A DNA stretch of 64,000 bases from Adonisia turfae CCMR0081 (GCF_011009555.1 NZ_QXHD01000004.1:6072258-6136257); one strand, 5' to 3'; positions 26,177 to 35,951 are shown, counted from the first letter of the stretch. Made by a program: numbers and translations. Notes: generated by a model from the sequence alone, not told the origin.

Positions 26177-26467
26177 CTATTCGAGTGGTGCGCCGTCCAG
26201 CAATTCAATCCGACCGGAGGTGCGTAGACACTCTAAGCGCCAGCGCTGACCGGATACTCTACCGGGAAGAAAACCTGAGATGGTGAGATGATTTTCACCG
26301 CGGTCAGTTTTAACTTTGACCAGCAAGTCATCTTTACTCTGACTGACGATGAGTGCCTCGATTTCGAACTCACCTTCACGATTCCAAGGCAGCTCATATT
26401 GTGAATTGGGCTCTTGAGAGCGAAGAACAGCGCGAGTGTTTTCAGCTTCAGACATTGGAGCAGTCAT
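26177..26467 (-). CDS. Small conserved-looking protein of unknown function
   Basis: The protein has 96 residues, is soluble, and its second half is rich in beta-strand-forming residues (FEIEALIVSQSKDDLLVKVKT, GRVSGQRWRLECLRTSGRIEL). There is no motif that I recognise. An alternative ATG four codons in is possible. It is convergent with ftsH and shares the terminator hairpin at 26099-26129. Confidence 0.65.
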   Translation of the reverse strand: MTAPMSEAENTRAVLRSQEPNSQYELPWNREGEFEIEALIVSQSKDDLLVKVKTDRGENHLTISGFLPGRVSGQRWRLECLRTSGRIELLDGAPLE

Positions 26468-26691
26468 AGTTTAAGTGGGTGGTTGTCGAACAGGGGTACA
26501 GCTGTAATGTACCCAGCCACTCGCAATGATGGCCTTAGCTAGACGATAGCATCTCGGCTGGTTGATAGATTGTGCTACAGATCATAAAGACTCAAGAGTG
26601 CAAATCATGAAGCCCGGTGAGAGTCGGAACTTGTAGAGAACGTTAACCGTCCGCTCGGTGCTTGTAGCCGCCCATGGCAATGCATTCAAAC

Positions 26692-27381
26692 CTATCGAAT
26701 GGCCTGCTGATCGTCATACATTGCTCGTAAAACCATCGCTGGATCTACCCAGCTATTTTCAAACTTTAAGCCCCAGTGTAAGTGAGGGCCGGTGGTGCGT
26801 CCTGTCATACCGACACGACCAATGGGCTGGCCAGTGCCGATATTGGCCCCTTCTCGAATACGAATATTGCCATCGGGATCTACCATAACCCGTCTCCCTT
26901 CTTCATAGGAGACATAGCCTTGCATATGGCAATAAATGTGCAGCCACTCTCCTGATTCAATGACCACGGAGGTGCCGCAGGCGCTATCGTCTGAGATTTC
27001 CACCACATGGCCTTCCCACCAGTTGCGGATATAGCTGCCCAGCGGAGCAGCGATGTCTAACCCATAGTGGAATTGTTCGCCTCCATAGGGGGATTGGCGA
27101 TAACCAAAGGGAGAGGTGTAGGCTTGAAAATTCTCTACTGGAAATGAAGCAAAACTCCAAGGATTTGAAGCTCTGGCGAGTTCTACTTCGGCAGCCTTGG
27201 CGGTTTTGCGTTGGGCCGGCAAGACCAGACCGATGATCATCCATAAAGACAGAACCCCCAAAAGTAAAACCCTGGTGTAAGCAGTACGTCGGCGTCGGGA
27301 TTGCATGAGTTTTTTAAAGCGACCCATAAGAGTTTGGGTAAACCCCTTGAGAGGAATGGATTTAAAAGAACTCGATTTCAT
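26692..27381 (-). CDS. M23 family metallopeptidase (LytM domain)
   Basis: A membrane-anchored peptidoglycan endopeptidase or activator, 229 residues. A basic N-terminus is followed by one membrane helix (about 38-58). The LytM domain (about 95-220) has zinc-binding HYGLDIA (HxxxD) and HLHWG plus the YCHM His. All ligands are present, so it is probably catalytically active. It diverges from a TPR gene. Confidence 0.9.
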   Translation of the reverse strand: MKSSSFKSIPLKGFTQTLMGRFKKLMQSRRRRTAYTRVLLLGVLSLWMIIGLVLPAQRKTAKAAEVELARASNPWSFASFPVENFQAYTSPFGYRQSPYGGEQFHYGLDIAAPLGSYIRNWWEGHVVEISDDSACGTSVVIESGEWLHIYCHMQGYVSYEEGRRVMVDPDGNIRIREGANIGTGQPIGRVGMTGRTTGPHLHWGLKFENSWVDPAMVLRAMYDDQQAIR

Positions 27382-27737
27382 ATATCCCGAAAACGCAGAA
27401 CGATTGGTTTTGAAAGACTGGCCTTTACAATGTTTTCCTAGGTCAATGGGTAAATCAGTTTAGGGCGGAACTGAATTAGCCTAGGGCAGCCTCAATATTA
27501 CGGAGCTTTAATTACGGAGATTTAATAAAGTGCGTCTATGACTGAAAGTCATTGATCGATCGCATTAGTTTGCCCAACTGCTGCTCATAGTATTGCCCGC
27601 TAATGTACATCAATTTCTTGAAATTGCATACATTTGTTTTTCTGATTAGTGTCAAGGATGTTTTTAGGTGGTTGTAATAAAACATATGGGTTGGCCTATG
27701 CAGTCTTGAGAGTGAATTCGAGAGGGGGATGGGATCG
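27382..27737. other. Divergent intergenic region
   Basis: About 355 bases between the M23 peptidase and TPR genes. A short ATGAC/GTCAT inverted repeat is at 27538-27552. No gene is supported. Confidence 0.4.
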
Positions 27738-28145
27738 ATGGATGAGCAATTACAAACTCCGGTGGATTGGTATCAAAAAGGTGTTTTCTTGGATGAGCAG
27801 GGGCAATCCCAAAACGCGATCGCATGCTACACCGAGGCCATTGACCTCCAGGCTGATTATTACGAAGCCTGGGTGCGACGTGGTCTGGCCCTGATGTTGC
27901 TGGAAGAGTTTCGGCCTGCGATCGCAAATTTTAATCAGGCGGTGGCGCTAAAAATGGATCTGGATTTAGCCTGGTATCTCAAGGCCTACTGCCATGCCCA
28001 GATGCAGGCGGATGATTTTGCCCTGTTGGCCTTACAAAAGGCCTTTGCCCTCAATCCTACGCAGTGGATTGCCATGGCGAATAAGGAGCCTGCATTTGAT
28101 GGGCTGCGGGGCGATCCACGCTTTCAGGAATTAGGGGGTAATTAG
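27738..28145 (+). CDS. Small TPR-repeat protein
   Basis: The protein has 135 residues from the ATG at 27738, which has a purine-rich GAGGGGG about nine bases upstream. An in-frame ATG at 27729 would sit on top of that site. Three TPR-like helical pairs span about residues 8-105 (WYQKGVFLDEQGQSQNAIACYTEAI and so on). The C-terminus carries the DPRFQEL tail often seen at the end of cyanobacterial TPR proteins. It is a protein-protein interaction module with unknown partners. Confidence 0.85.
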   Translation: MDEQLQTPVDWYQKGVFLDEQGQSQNAIACYTEAIDLQADYYEAWVRRGLALMLLEEFRPAIANFNQAVALKMDLDLAWYLKAYCHAQMQADDFALLALQKAFALNPTQWIAMANKEPAFDGLRGDPRFQELGGN

Positions 28146-28255
28146 CGCTGCTGTCGCTGAAGTCTGGCACCAGCTCTTCAGGAAAAATTCACGCGTCACC
28201 CTATTTTTTCTGCTATCTATAGTGGGCGCGGTGCGCGGTTTTTATTGGCTCCCTG

Positions 28256-30499
28256 ATGGCTATGCAGGCGACAACTTCGATTCATACGGATTTATTTTTT
28301 GTGGGGGGAGGGCACACCCACGCTATTGTGCTACGCAAAATTGGCATGAACGGTCTACCGGCGGGGGTGCGGCTGACGCTGATTACCAACCTGGTGGATA
28401 CTCCTTATTCTGGGATGTTGCCTTGCCATATTTCAGGGCTCTATGACTTTGACCAGTCCCATATTGATTTGCGGCCGCTGACTCGGTTTGCCAATTGCCG
28501 ATTGATTATGGATGAGGTGGTTGATATTGATGTGAATCAACAGCTGATTCACTGTCACCATCATCCGCCGATGCGCTATGACGCTCTGTCCATCGATATT
28601 GGTAGTACACCGGGGACAGTGTCGGTGCCGGGGGCGAAAGAATATGCAATTCCGGCCAAACCTGTGCCCAACTTGTTACGAGCCTGGCATCACTATTTAG
28701 AAGGATTAGATCAGGCGCAGTCGGCCACCATTGGCATTGTCGGTGGTGGTGTCGGTGGAGTGGAGCTAGCCCTCAACATGCAGGTGCGGCTACAGCAGGT
28801 TGTGGGTGAAGCGGCAAATATCCATGTGTTTCATCGAGGGGCGCGATTAGCAACGGGGCGTAACCGGACGACGCAACGCCAGCTGGCTAAGATTTTTCGA
28901 GATCGCAATATCCATACCCATTTATCAGAATCGGTTTGTGCATTGGAGCCGGCGACAGCGGGGGCTGTCCAGGTGCACTGTGAGTCGGGGTTAAAGGTGA
29001 GTTGCGATCGCGTGTTTTGGGTTACCAGTGCCAGTGCCGCACCCTGGCTGGCTCGTACGGGGCTATCAACGGATAAAGATGGGTTTATTTTGGTCCAAGA
29101 TACGCTGCAAACCTTGTCCCACTCCAATATATTTGCTGTGGGGGATGTGGCTACCATGGCGAACCATCGCCGTCCTAAGGCTGGGGTATTTGCTGTGCGA
29201 CAAGGCCCCCCCCTATATAACAATCTGCAGCGTTATTTCTCTGGAAAATCCCTCAAGCCCTTTAAGCCCCAGCGTCAGTTTCTCAACATAATTGATTTGG
29301 GCATGGGGGGGGCGATCGCATCTCGCGGTCGCTGGTCTGCTGAATCTATATGGTTTCGGCGCTGGAAACATCAGATCGATGGCAAATTTATGGCGCTGTT
29401 TGATCAGTTCCCCCCCATGGTAAGCGGTAGCAAGATGACACCGGAGAGTGCAACCATGACGCTCCACTGTGCCGGATGCGGCTCCAAGGTCAGTAGTTCA
29501 GTGCTGAGTCGGGCCTTAAACCGCGCCAGGGCAGAATTTCCAGAGATGGAGCACTGGTCGAACCCCGTCAAGGTCGGTTTAGATGCACCGGATGATGCTG
29601 CCGTAGTTGCCATGCCCGCTGACAAGCTAGCCGTGCAAACGGTGGATCAGTTTCGAGCCATTGTGGATGATCCCTACACGTTTGCGCAGATCTGTGTGAA
29701 CCACTGTTTAAGCGATCTCTTTGCCATGGGGGCAACGCCCCAAACGGTTTTAGCGCTGGCTACATTGCCCTACGGAACAGATACTCTCCAAACGGAGACC
29801 CTTTATCAATTGATGGCAGGGACCTACCAGGCATTGGCCCCTGCCCAGACCTGGCTCGTGGGCGGGCACACCACCGAAGGTCCAGAGCTATCTCTAGGTT
29901 TTGCCTGTAACGGTTGGGTTGCTGCCGATCAGATTTTGACCAAACAAAACTTGCGACCTGGTTTAGGCTTAATTTTGACTAAGCCCCTGGGGACGGGGGT
30001 ATTATTTGCGGCAGATATGCAGCGGGCGGCTAAAGGGCGGTGGATCGAAGCTGCTGTGGCCACTATGGTGCAGTCAAATCAGATGGCTGCCACGTGTTTC
30101 CAAAAACATGGTGTAGTGGCCTGTACGGATGTGACTGGATTTGGTTTATTGGGCCATCTCCATGAAATGTTGCGGCCTGAGGTAGCGATAGATTTGAATC
30201 TGGATGCTTTGCCTGTATTGCCCGGCGCGCACACCTGTTTTGAGGCAGGCTATCTTAGCTCTCTCCAAAAACGTAATCAGCAGATTGAACAGCACTTACA
30301 TAATCCTCACCCCCATCACTCCAATTACCCACTCTTGTTTGACCCTCAAACCTCTGGAGGACTCGTGGCAGCCATTCCCCAGAACCGTGTCAATGATTGC
30401 TTGAGTGCTTTAAAGACTCAGGGATATAGCCATAGCCGTCACATTGGCAATGTTGTCCCTGCTGTGGAGGGACAAGCGCCTTTTACAATCAGAGGGTGA
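28256..30499 (+). CDS. selD: Selenophosphate synthetase fused to FAD-dependent oxidoreductase
   Basis: A 747-residue fusion. Residues 1 to about 370 are a pyridine nucleotide-disulfide / NDH-2-like FAD oxidoreductase (FVGGGHTHAIVLR and a second nucleotide site IGIVGGGVGGVELAL). Residues from about 400 are SelD, which makes selenophosphate from selenide and ATP. The SelD active site reads CAGCGSK: the catalytic Cys (408) and Lys (411) are kept, and the second Cys of the usual GCGCK is Ser410. Such fusions are known in cyanobacteria, and the oxidoreductase may help supply selenide. It is followed 37 bases later by mnmH, so together they serve tRNA selenation. Confidence 0.93.
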   Translation: MAMQATTSIHTDLFFVGGGHTHAIVLRKIGMNGLPAGVRLTLITNLVDTPYSGMLPCHISGLYDFDQSHIDLRPLTRFANCRLIMDEVVDIDVNQQLIHCHHHPPMRYDALSIDIGSTPGTVSVPGAKEYAIPAKPVPNLLRAWHHYLEGLDQAQSATIGIVGGGVGGVELALNMQVRLQQVVGEAANIHVFHRGARLATGRNRTTQRQLAKIFRDRNIHTHLSESVCALEPATAGAVQVHCESGLKVSCDRVFWVTSASAAPWLARTGLSTDKDGFILVQDTLQTLSHSNIFAVGDVATMANHRRPKAGVFAVRQGPPLYNNLQRYFSGKSLKPFKPQRQFLNIIDLGMGGAIASRGRWSAESIWFRRWKHQIDGKFMALFDQFPPMVSGSKMTPESATMTLHCAGCGSKVSSSVLSRALNRARAEFPEMEHWSNPVKVGLDAPDDAAVVAMPADKLAVQTVDQFRAIVDDPYTFAQICVNHCLSDLFAMGATPQTVLALATLPYGTDTLQTETLYQLMAGTYQALAPAQTWLVGGHTTEGPELSLGFACNGWVAADQILTKQNLRPGLGLILTKPLGTGVLFAADMQRAAKGRWIEAAVATMVQSNQMAATCFQKHGVVACTDVTGFGLLGHLHEMLRPEVAIDLNLDALPVLPGAHTCFEAGYLSSLQKRNQQIEQHLHNPHPHHSNYPLLFDPQTSGGLVAAIPQNRVNDCLSALKTQGYSHSRHIGNVVPAVEGQAPFTIRG

Positions 30500-30536
30500 A
30501 ATCCTGAGGGGTTTCATTTGTTTTTTCAGTAACTAT

Positions 30537-31571
30537 GTGGTGACCCAACTTCTCCCAATTTCTGACTTTTGGCAGGCCCCCGGTCCGATTTTAGATGTGC
30601 GTAGTCCTGGGGAGTATGCCCAGGGGCATCTGCCTGAAGCCTTGAGCTTTCCTCTGTTTTCGGATGAAGAACGGGCTCAGGTGGGCACTTGCTACAAACA
30701 GCAGGGACAAGAGACTGCCGTTGAATTGGGGTTGGAGTTAGTGGCTCCTAAAATGGTGGGTTTAGTTAAACAGGCTAAGGCTTTGGCTCCGGAGCGTCAG
30801 GTCAGGGTGCACTGCTGGCGTGGTGGGATGCGCAGTGGGTCTGTTGGCTGGCTTTTAGAGACCAGTGGTTTAGAGGTCAAGTTGTTGAAAGGGGGCTACA
30901 AGGCTTTTCGCCACTGGGTGAGAACCACGTTAGCCACCCCTCGAACCCTGATTGTGGTGGGCGGTATGACTGGCACAGGCAAAACCGATATTCTCCATGC
31001 CCTTAGAAAGTTAGGAGAACAGGTTTTAGACCTAGAAGGTTTAGCCAATCATCGTGGCAGCAGCTATGGAGCCCTGATGTTGCCCCCCCAGCCCAGTACT
31101 GAGCAGTTTGAAAATCTGATTGCTGAGCAATGGGCAACCTTTAACCCTCAGCGCCCTGTTTGGGTTGAGGCGGAAAGTCGCCGTGTGGGTACCTGCCGAG
31201 TACCGGAGGAAATTGTGGACCAGATGGAAGCGGCTCCCACCCTGGAGGTGGTTCGCTCCGAGGCAGAACGGTTGGCAATTTTGGTGGATGTTTATGGTCA
31301 AGCAAACTTAGATGAGTTAACAGCCGCTACTGAGCGTCTCCGCAAGCGTTTGGGGGGACTACGTACCCAGGAGGCCGTTCAGCACATTAAGAAGGGGGAA
31401 CTGGCAGCTGCGGCTGCAATTATCTTGACTTATTATGATCGTACTTACCGTCATGACTTGGTGCGTCGCGGTCAAGAAATTCCCAAAATTGATATTGCTG
31501 AGATGTCAGTTTTGCAGGCGGCCCAGCATTTACTGGGCCAGGTGAATCATTGGGGGTGGTATAACAGTTGA
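30537..31571 (+). CDS. mnmH: tRNA 2-selenouridine synthase
   Basis: Replaces sulfur by selenium in 2-thiouridine at the wobble position of some tRNAs, via a geranylated intermediate, using selenophosphate from SelD. It has about 344 residues from a GTG at 30537 (GTG at 30540 is the alternative). The frame is open further upstream inside selD, but the protein family begins near this GTG. The rhodanese domain has catalytic Cys in HCWRGGMRS and is followed by a P-loop GGMTGTGKTDIL. It forms an operon with selD. Confidence 0.92.
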   Translation: MVTQLLPISDFWQAPGPILDVRSPGEYAQGHLPEALSFPLFSDEERAQVGTCYKQQGQETAVELGLELVAPKMVGLVKQAKALAPERQVRVHCWRGGMRSGSVGWLLETSGLEVKLLKGGYKAFRHWVRTTLATPRTLIVVGGMTGTGKTDILHALRKLGEQVLDLEGLANHRGSSYGALMLPPQPSTEQFENLIAEQWATFNPQRPVWVEAESRRVGTCRVPEEIVDQMEAAPTLEVVRSEAERLAILVDVYGQANLDELTAATERLRKRLGGLRTQEAVQHIKKGELAAAAAIILTYYDRTYRHDLVRRGQEIPKIDIAEMSVLQAAQHLLGQVNHWGWYNS

Positions 31572-31671
31572 CTTCTGTGGAGAGGTGAGTGAGCGTATAG
31601 TTTCTATGCTTATCGACTGTTGGCTTTCTGTGTCTATGCTCTGAAATATCTGATAAGTATCTGATTTGATT

Positions 31672-31905
31672 ATGAGCTACTTGTACTACCTATTGCCCGC
31701 TAGTGTCACTTTCTTAATTGCGTCATATGCATTTTTTAAGGATACCGATGCTTCCAAAGCAAGTGTACTTAACTGGTCTTTTGTCATCATTTCAGGGGTA
31801 CTTTGGCCAATTACGTTGCCGTTTATTGTTTGGAAAAAGATAGTGTCACGTTTTAGCGTAAACAGTGATGTTGCCTTTGAGTTCAAACGGATCCACATAC
31901 GTTAG
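31672..31905 (+). CDS. Small two-helix membrane protein
   Basis: The protein has 77 residues from the ATG at 31672. Two hydrophobic helices (about 3-20 and 35-55) are separated by a polar loop FKDTDASKAS, and a basic tail WKKIVSRF follows. I have no firm family name. Its last 23 bases overlap the 3' end of the convergent radical SAM gene. Confidence 0.65.
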   Translation: MSYLYYLLPASVTFLIASYAFFKDTDASKASVLNWSFVIISGVLWPITLPFIVWKKIVSRFSVNSDVAFEFKRIHIR

Positions 31906-33544
31906 CTGTGGGCATAGAACGACACAACCTAGGTTCATCCATGTAAGACTCTGCTGTTTGTAGATGTTTGATCAGTGTTGGTTTAGGCAGAGGCCCTTCT
32001 AGGTGGTCCCAGGGTAAGGGCTGCTCTGTTGACCAATCTGTATAGACATAGAACTCTAGGGGGGGAAGTTGCCCTTTTAGTTCCTTAAATGCCCGACGGT
32101 AGCTGCCCAAGGAATCTCCGTAGTGGCGGGTGAGTTCTAATAGCTGGCCAATGCGTCGATCGCCTCTGGAAATCAGAGTTTGAATAACTGACCAGTTGTA
32201 ACTTTCTGGTCTGAAATCGATGCCTTGCGATCGCAGCTTCTTCTGTAAAAACTTCAGCCGCTTTTCTGCTTTAGGGTTCACGCCGTACCACTGAAATGGG
32301 GTGTGGGACTTAGGGACAAACGTACTACAGCCCAGGGTGAGCCGCACTCCCTTAGCCGCCTTCTTTAATTGCAGCATCATGTTGGCCGTATCCTCTAAAT
32401 CGGTCTCCGTTTCACCGGGGATACCGGCCATACCGTAGAGCTTAACGCTGCTGAGACCGCCCGCTTTAGCATTGACGACAGCACGTTCAATATCAGCGGT
32501 TTCAAGCTTTTTATTAATGGTTTCACGAACCCGTTCTGAACCACTTTCCACGGCAATGGTGATGGACTTGGTCCCGTGGTTAACCAGCGTATGGGCTAGT
32601 TTCTCATTGACGGTATTGGTGCGCACCGAAGCAATACTTAGCCGTACATCATCGTATTCGGGCCGATTAATATAGTCCAGTAGCTCTTCAAACCCTGGGT
32701 GCTGAGTTACCGAGGCCCCCAATAGCCCTAACCGTTTGGTGACTGCCAAGCCACGGTCAATGGCAGGAATGAGCGATTCATCCAGACTAGCTGTACGAAA
32801 CGGTAGCGTTAGATAGCTGGCCAGGCAAAATCGACACATCTCGGGGCAGCTGCGCACCACCTCCACCATAAAAATATTTTCCCAGGCAGCCTTTTCTGTA
32901 ACCACCGTTGAGGCTAGCAGCACATTGCCTCGATATGTTTGTTTTTTGACAACGGCGGGGACACCATCGGCGGGTTCTACTCGACTGATGGGTCCGGTGG
33001 GGGCGTCGTATATGGGCTGATAGAGGCTGGGTATGTAGATGCCAGGGACCTGGGCCAGAGCCTTCAACTGTTCCCATCGGCTGGCGTCCCGTACAGTTTG
33101 ATAGGTGTCTATAAAAGTGGGAATCAGATCTTCACCATCGCCCAAAAGAACAATATCAAAGAAGTCAGCAAAGGGTTCAGGGTTAGCGGTGAGGACCGGA
33201 CCGCCGCCAAAAATGAGGGGATGATCGGAGGTGCGATCGCTGCTACGAACAGGAATCTGCTGCTGCTCTAGCAAATTTAAGATATTGATATAGTCCAATT
33301 CCCAGGACACCGAAAACCCCATGAGCTCAGGCTTGGCAGGCAGACCACTGGCCAAGTCTGTAAACAGACGGCCCACGGCCAGATCGCTGCGCTGGGCCAA
33401 CATGGCCCAAATTACCTGATACCCCAAACTCGTAATCCCAACGGAATATTCGTTGGGAAACGCGAAAATAACGGGAACTGCATCGGAGTGGGGGGCAGCG
33501 GGCTCAAAAAGTAGATGTTCGGCTGCAAATACGGACGCGGTCAA
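31883..33544 (-). CDS. B12-binding-domain radical SAM protein (TIGR03960-like)
   Basis: The protein has 553 residues. The N-terminal half (about 25-180) is a Rossmann-like B12-binding-type domain (NEYSVGITSLGYQ, LLGDGEDLIP). The radical SAM core begins with the cluster motif CPEMCRFC near residue 235, followed by a TIM-barrel with ESGSERVRETINKK and GIPGETETD. The reaction is not known for this group; related proteins act on cofactors, lipids or tRNA. The canonical cobalamin His motif DxHxxG is not seen, so cobalamin use is uncertain. The 3' end overlaps a small convergent gene by 23 bases. Confidence 0.88.
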   Translation of the reverse strand: MTASVFAAEHLLFEPAAPHSDAVPVIFAFPNEYSVGITSLGYQVIWAMLAQRSDLAVGRLFTDLASGLPAKPELMGFSVSWELDYINILNLLEQQQIPVRSSDRTSDHPLIFGGGPVLTANPEPFADFFDIVLLGDGEDLIPTFIDTYQTVRDASRWEQLKALAQVPGIYIPSLYQPIYDAPTGPISRVEPADGVPAVVKKQTYRGNVLLASTVVTEKAAWENIFMVEVVRSCPEMCRFCLASYLTLPFRTASLDESLIPAIDRGLAVTKRLGLLGASVTQHPGFEELLDYINRPEYDDVRLSIASVRTNTVNEKLAHTLVNHGTKSITIAVESGSERVRETINKKLETADIERAVVNAKAGGLSSVKLYGMAGIPGETETDLEDTANMMLQLKKAAKGVRLTLGCSTFVPKSHTPFQWYGVNPKAEKRLKFLQKKLRSQGIDFRPESYNWSVIQTLISRGDRRIGQLLELTRHYGDSLGSYRRAFKELKGQLPPLEFYVYTDWSTEQPLPWDHLEGPLPKPTLIKHLQTAESYMDEPRLCRSMPTANVCGSV

Positions 33545-33727
33545 AATAATTGCCTATAGCGATGGGTGTCTCTTTCCATCATAGGGATTAACTGACGGCC
33601 CATATTATGGTCAGCTATTTAGCTGAACTAGAGACCGTGGCAATCAACTAGGGGTTAGTACGGTTATGGGGCTTTCAACGAGCACATTAGTATAGATGCG
33701 TACGTAGATTCATGCTCGCATTGCGCT

Positions 33728-33766
33728 GACTACCTGAGCTAACTACCTGAGCTGACTAACTGGGCT
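33728..33766. repeat. 13-bp tandem repeat upstream of a TPR gene
   Basis: Three adjacent 13-bp units (GACTACCTGAGCT, AACTACCTGAGCT, GACTAACTGGGCT) occupy 33728-33766, with the start of a fourth after that. They end about 25 bases before the TPR gene's start codon, inside its presumed leader. Confidence 0.7.
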
Positions 33767-33791
33767 GACTAAGCTTCCTGGAGATTTGAGT

Positions 33792-34823
33792 ATGCACAAT
33801 AAGGATTCGCCAATAGTGATCTCCGGTAGTCAACTGCCTGCGGCGCAGAGTAGTGCAGATAAGATAGCTGATCACTATCTCAAGGAAGGATTGGCTTACC
33901 ATCGTCAGGGTCGATACTCGTCTGCATTAGACACATTGCAAATTGCCTTGCATAGCCTGAATCCAACGGGTGATTGCCTCTTAGAAGGCAAAATTTATCA
34001 TGCCATCGCGCTGACTCAGTATAGTCAAAAGCGTTATCTCTGGGCCTTAGACTCGGCTCGCAGAGCCCTTGATATTGCTAACGCCTCTAACTATGTTTAT
34101 TTGCAAATGTCAGCTCTAGATCAAATTGGTAATAGCTATCGCCACCTGAATGATCTAGATAAAGCGCTCAATGCTCTGTGGCAAGGTTATGAGCTAGCTA
34201 AAGAACTGAATAACGATAAGGTGCTGAGCCGTTGCCTTAACAACTTGGGTTTAGCCTATAAAGCAAAAAGTCAGTATCCTCAGGCCATTGATTGTTATGA
34301 ACAAAGCTTGCAATTAGCACAATCACATCAAGGTTCCAAAGATATAGCTCAAATCTTACGCAATATTGGCAACCTCTATCATCGTATCGGTGACTATGGC
34401 AAAACTGTTGAATACTACAGCAGACTTTTAGATATAGACAATCCTAGGTTGGATAAATCGGCAGCGATCAAAATTTTGCGTAACTTAGCGACTGCTTGCT
34501 ACGCATTAGGCCGTTATCAATTGGCGGTTGGCTATCTGAAACAACGTCTCCAATTAGCCCGAGAATTAAGTGATTTAAGGGCTCAAGAACAAAGTTTAGA
34601 CAGTTTAAGCATTAACTATGATGCTTTAGGTCAGACGGATGACGTTGTTCGCTATCAAGAACAACGACTTCAGGTGTGTTTAGCACTGCAAAACTTGAAT
34701 TTGCAACAGCAGGCACTCAACACCTTGAAAACGACCTGTTTAGCTTTAGGAGACTTTGATCGTATTCTTAAATACCAACATTTGTTCAATCGCTATAGGG
34801 CTCAAGTAGAGCAGACCGTATAA
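33792..34823 (+). CDS. TPR-repeat protein
   Basis: The protein has 343 residues from the ATG at 33792 (GGAG about eight bases upstream). At least six tandem TPR units run from about residue 25 to the end (AYHRQGRYSSALDTLQIAL, NNLGLAYKAKSQYPQAIDCYEQSLQLA, NIGNLYHRIGDYGKTVEYYSRLL and so on). There is no signal peptide, membrane helix or effector domain, so it is a cytoplasmic scaffold or sensor with unknown partners. It resembles the helical repeat part of regulators such as Rap/LGN-type proteins. Confidence 0.88.
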   Translation: MHNKDSPIVISGSQLPAAQSSADKIADHYLKEGLAYHRQGRYSSALDTLQIALHSLNPTGDCLLEGKIYHAIALTQYSQKRYLWALDSARRALDIANASNYVYLQMSALDQIGNSYRHLNDLDKALNALWQGYELAKELNNDKVLSRCLNNLGLAYKAKSQYPQAIDCYEQSLQLAQSHQGSKDIAQILRNIGNLYHRIGDYGKTVEYYSRLLDIDNPRLDKSAAIKILRNLATACYALGRYQLAVGYLKQRLQLARELSDLRAQEQSLDSLSINYDALGQTDDVVRYQEQRLQVCLALQNLNLQQQALNTLKTTCLALGDFDRILKYQHLFNRYRAQVEQTV

Positions 34824-34877
34824 CATTTAAGTCTTGAGACATGGGAACCACTATCCACTGGATGTGTTATTTGTAGA

Positions 34878-34912
34878 CAAAGCCCGCTGCATACAAGATA
34901 CAGCGGGCTTTG
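34878..34912. terminator. Bidirectional terminator between TPR gene and gap2
   Basis: CAAAGCCCGCTG (34878-34889) pairs perfectly with CAGCGGGCTTTG (34901-34912), with an 11-base loop. It is placed between two convergent genes. Confidence 0.75.
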
Positions 34913-34934
34913 AATGCTTAGAAAGCTATGTGGG

Positions 34935-35951
34935 TTATGCTTGCCAATTAGCCGCAACAACCTCAGCTAGATCAACAACGCGTTGGCTATAGCCCCACTC
35001 ATTGTCATACCAAGCAACAACCTTAACCATGTCACCATCCATAACTAACGTTAGGCTGGAGTCAACAATCGAAGATTCATCAGTCTTACGATAGTCGATG
35101 GAAACAAGAGGCTCTTCTGTATAGCCCAGAATCCCCTTCATAGAGCCACTAGCAGCAGCTTTCATGGCCTCGTTAACTTCTTCCTTGATTGTCTTCTTCT
35201 CAACCTGAACAACCAAGTCAACGACGGAAACGTTGGGTGTGGGGACGCGCATTGCAATACCGTTAAGCTTACCCTTCATATCAGGAATAACTAGAGCCAC
35301 GGCCTTAGCAGCACCGGTGGATGTCGGCACAATGTTGATGGCAGCTGCACGGGCACGGCGCAAATCACGGTGGCTAGCATCTAAAATGCGCTGATCACCT
35401 GTATAGCTATGGGTAGTGGTCATTGTTCCTTTGATGATGCCAAAGGCGTCGTTAACGACCTTAACTACGGGAGCTAAGCAGTTAGTGGTGCAGCTAGCGT
35501 TGCTGATGATGGGATTCTTGCCGTGAACATACTGGTCAGCATTAACGCCAACCACATATGTATCAATGTTGCCACCTTTACCAGGAGCTGTAATCAGAAC
35601 CTGCTTAGCTCCCGCCTCTAAGTGGCGGCGTGCGCCCTCTTCACTAACAAAAACGCCTGTGGATTCAATTACAAGATCAATATCCCAAGCGCCCCAAGGC
35701 AAATTGTTGGGGTTACGATCAGAACAGCATTTGATAGTCTTATTGCCGACGGTAATGGTGTCGTCGGTGAAGCTAACATCTGCATCCAAACGTCCCAACA
35801 AGGAGTCATACTTCAGCAAATGACAAGCTGTTTTAGGATCCGAGGTATTGTTGATTGCAACAATGTCAAATCCTGAATTTTCTCTGGTTAACCAACAGCG
35901 TAGGAAGTTGCGTCCAATGCGCCCAAAACCGTTGATAGCTACTCTAATCAC
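34935..35951 (-). CDS. gap2: Glyceraldehyde-3-phosphate dehydrogenase, Gap2 type
   Basis: Photosynthetic GAPDH of the Calvin cycle, 338 residues. The Rossmann motif INGFGRIGRNFLR, catalytic SNASCTTNCLAP, TGDQRILDASHRDLRRARAAA and WYDNEWGYSQRVVDLAE are all present. The cofactor-selecting loop reads NNTSDPKT, close to Gap2 sequences that accept NADP(H) and lacking the Asp of strict NAD enzymes. It lacks the C-terminal extension of plant GapB, so regulation would go through CP12 and PRK. It is a single gene. Confidence 0.94.
   Translation of the reverse strand: MIRVAINGFGRIGRNFLRCWLTRENSGFDIVAINNTSDPKTACHLLKYDSLLGRLDADVSFTDDTITVGNKTIKCCSDRNPNNLPWGAWDIDLVIESTGVFVSEEGARRHLEAGAKQVLITAPGKGGNIDTYVVGVNADQYVHGKNPIISNASCTTNCLAPVVKVVNDAFGIIKGTMTTTHSYTGDQRILDASHRDLRRARAAAINIVPTSTGAAKAVALVIPDMKGKLNGIAMRVPTPNVSVVDLVVQVEKKTIKEEVNEAMKAAASGSMKGILGYTEEPLVSIDYRKTDESSIVDSSLTLVMDGDMVKVVAWYDNEWGYSQRVVDLAEVVAANWQA

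Noticed and set aside
26658..26888. Short plus-strand frame near the M23 peptidase
   Set aside because: It overlaps the peptidase gene antisense and has no features of its own.
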